5,885 nucleotides of DNA from Gammaproteobacteria bacterium (lineage in GTDB: Bacteria; Pseudomonadota; Gammaproteobacteria; HK1). Location of the stretch: contig JABDQX010000001.1 in assembly GCA_013042035.1 (NCBI GenBank), positions 1 through 5,885 of the forward strand, read 5' to 3'. Position 1 is the stretch's first letter. The number at the start of each line of letters is the position of its first letter. This document shows, piece after piece, positions 5,635 to 5,885 of the stretch. A program made the position numbers and the translations under genes. The notes below the pieces were generated by a model. That model worked only from the letters and a program-made list of their open reading frames with translations. It was not told the DNA's origin and searched no databases.

Positions 5635-5696
5635 GGCGATTTCTGTCAAAGAACAGACCAGCTTGCTTGTCCTTTTGTCCGTTTTCTGCGTTACGT

Positions 5697-5729
5697 CAAC
5701 AGTTACATAGAACAACTATGCGCCTGTTG
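5697..5729 (+). repeat. Symmetric two-tier hairpin downstream of purA
   Basis: CAACAG (5697-5702) pairs with CTGTTG (5724-5729), and inside it CATAG (5706-5710) pairs with CTATG (5716-5720) around a 5-base loop, with a symmetric 3-by-3 internal loop. It lies 62 bases after the purA stop. A role in 3' end formation or as a dyad operator is possible; the sequence does not decide. Confidence 0.45.
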
Positions 5730-5817
5730 CCGCGCCTTGAATACGAACAAAATTACTGAGCAATCCGGTATATTCTTTATCCGGCAATCGCCTAAAAAGC
5801 CTGTACGCGCTTGCTTT

Positions 5818-5850
5818 GGGAGAGCTAGATACCTCAAAAAAAGCTCTCTC
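5818..5850. repeat. Inverted repeat near the right edge
   Basis: GAGAGCT (5820-5826) is perfectly complementary to AGCTCTC (5842-5848), with a 15-base A-rich loop; a G-T and a G-C pair extend it to 5818 and 5850. A-richness is in the loop rather than after the stem, so termination in either direction is not obvious. It may be a regulatory dyad for a gene beyond the window. Confidence 0.4.
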
Positions 5851-5885
5851 AACAATGGGATTCCCGGAGATGAACAGGTCAATTT

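Larger units (their letters stand above)
5635..5885. other. Region after purA, no gene supported
   Basis: No credible coding region or tRNA was recognised. Two hairpins are present (listed separately) but neither carries a T-run, so no intrinsic terminator for purA is evident. A TATATT at 5769-5774 resembles a -10 box, without a good -35 box at the right distance. An ATG at 5855 and another at 5870 open frames that run off the edge; neither has a properly spaced ribosome binding site, so a gene starting here cannot be asserted. Confidence 0.4.

Noticed and set aside
5062..5715. 217-residue open frame on the - strand opposite purA
   Set aside because: It is the antisense shadow of a highly conserved enzyme gene; I saw no independent motif or start signal.
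5855..5885. Start of a further gene at ATG 5855 or 5870
   Set aside because: Neither ATG has a properly spaced ribosome binding site, and at most ten codons are visible.

Overview
The window reads as an ordinary chromosomal segment of a gammaproteobacterium. The order hfq-hflK-hflC-(DUF2065, yjeT type)-purA is characteristic of that class, the Hfq core is nearly identical to the Escherichia coli protein, and HflC carries the polar insert typical of gammaproteobacterial HflC. Nothing allows a confident genus call. All six recognisable genes are on the + strand, appear intact, and have lengths usual for their families.

Layout: 1-172 is a short leader with two small hairpins. 173-661 encodes a YbhB/YbcL-type phosphatidylethanolamine-binding (Raf kinase inhibitor-like) protein, overlapping by 8 bases with ruvC (654-1172), the Holliday junction endonuclease. 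1173-1533 is non-coding and holds the most notable object in the window: a 144-base palindromic, MITE-like element (1305-1448) with imperfect ~23-base terminal inverted repeats, a TAA direct repeat at each border, and two internal hairpins. Then come hfq (1534-1803), hflK (1823-3040), hflC (3040-4026), a 61-residue DUF2065 membrane protein (4087-4272) and purA (4342-5634). The last 251 bases hold no supported gene, only two hairpins.

Function: Hfq is the RNA chaperone for small RNA regulation. HflK and HflC form the membrane SPFH complex that surrounds and modulates the FtsH protease. The DUF2065 protein is a conserved small membrane protein of unknown role. PurA catalyses the first committed step from IMP to AMP. 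The close spacing (19 bases hfq-hflK, a TGATG junction hflK-hflC, 60 and 69 bases for the next two gaps) suggests one transcription unit from hfq to purA, possibly with internal signals, including a hairpin just before purA.

Compared with the familiar E. coli arrangement, two neighbours are missing (miaA before hfq, hflX between hfq and hflK), and ruvC stands here without yebC, ruvA or ruvB directly beside it. I see no evidence of a new multi-gene system. The items that merit a second look are the palindromic element upstream of hfq, the ruvC neighbourhood, and a few structured non-coding segments.
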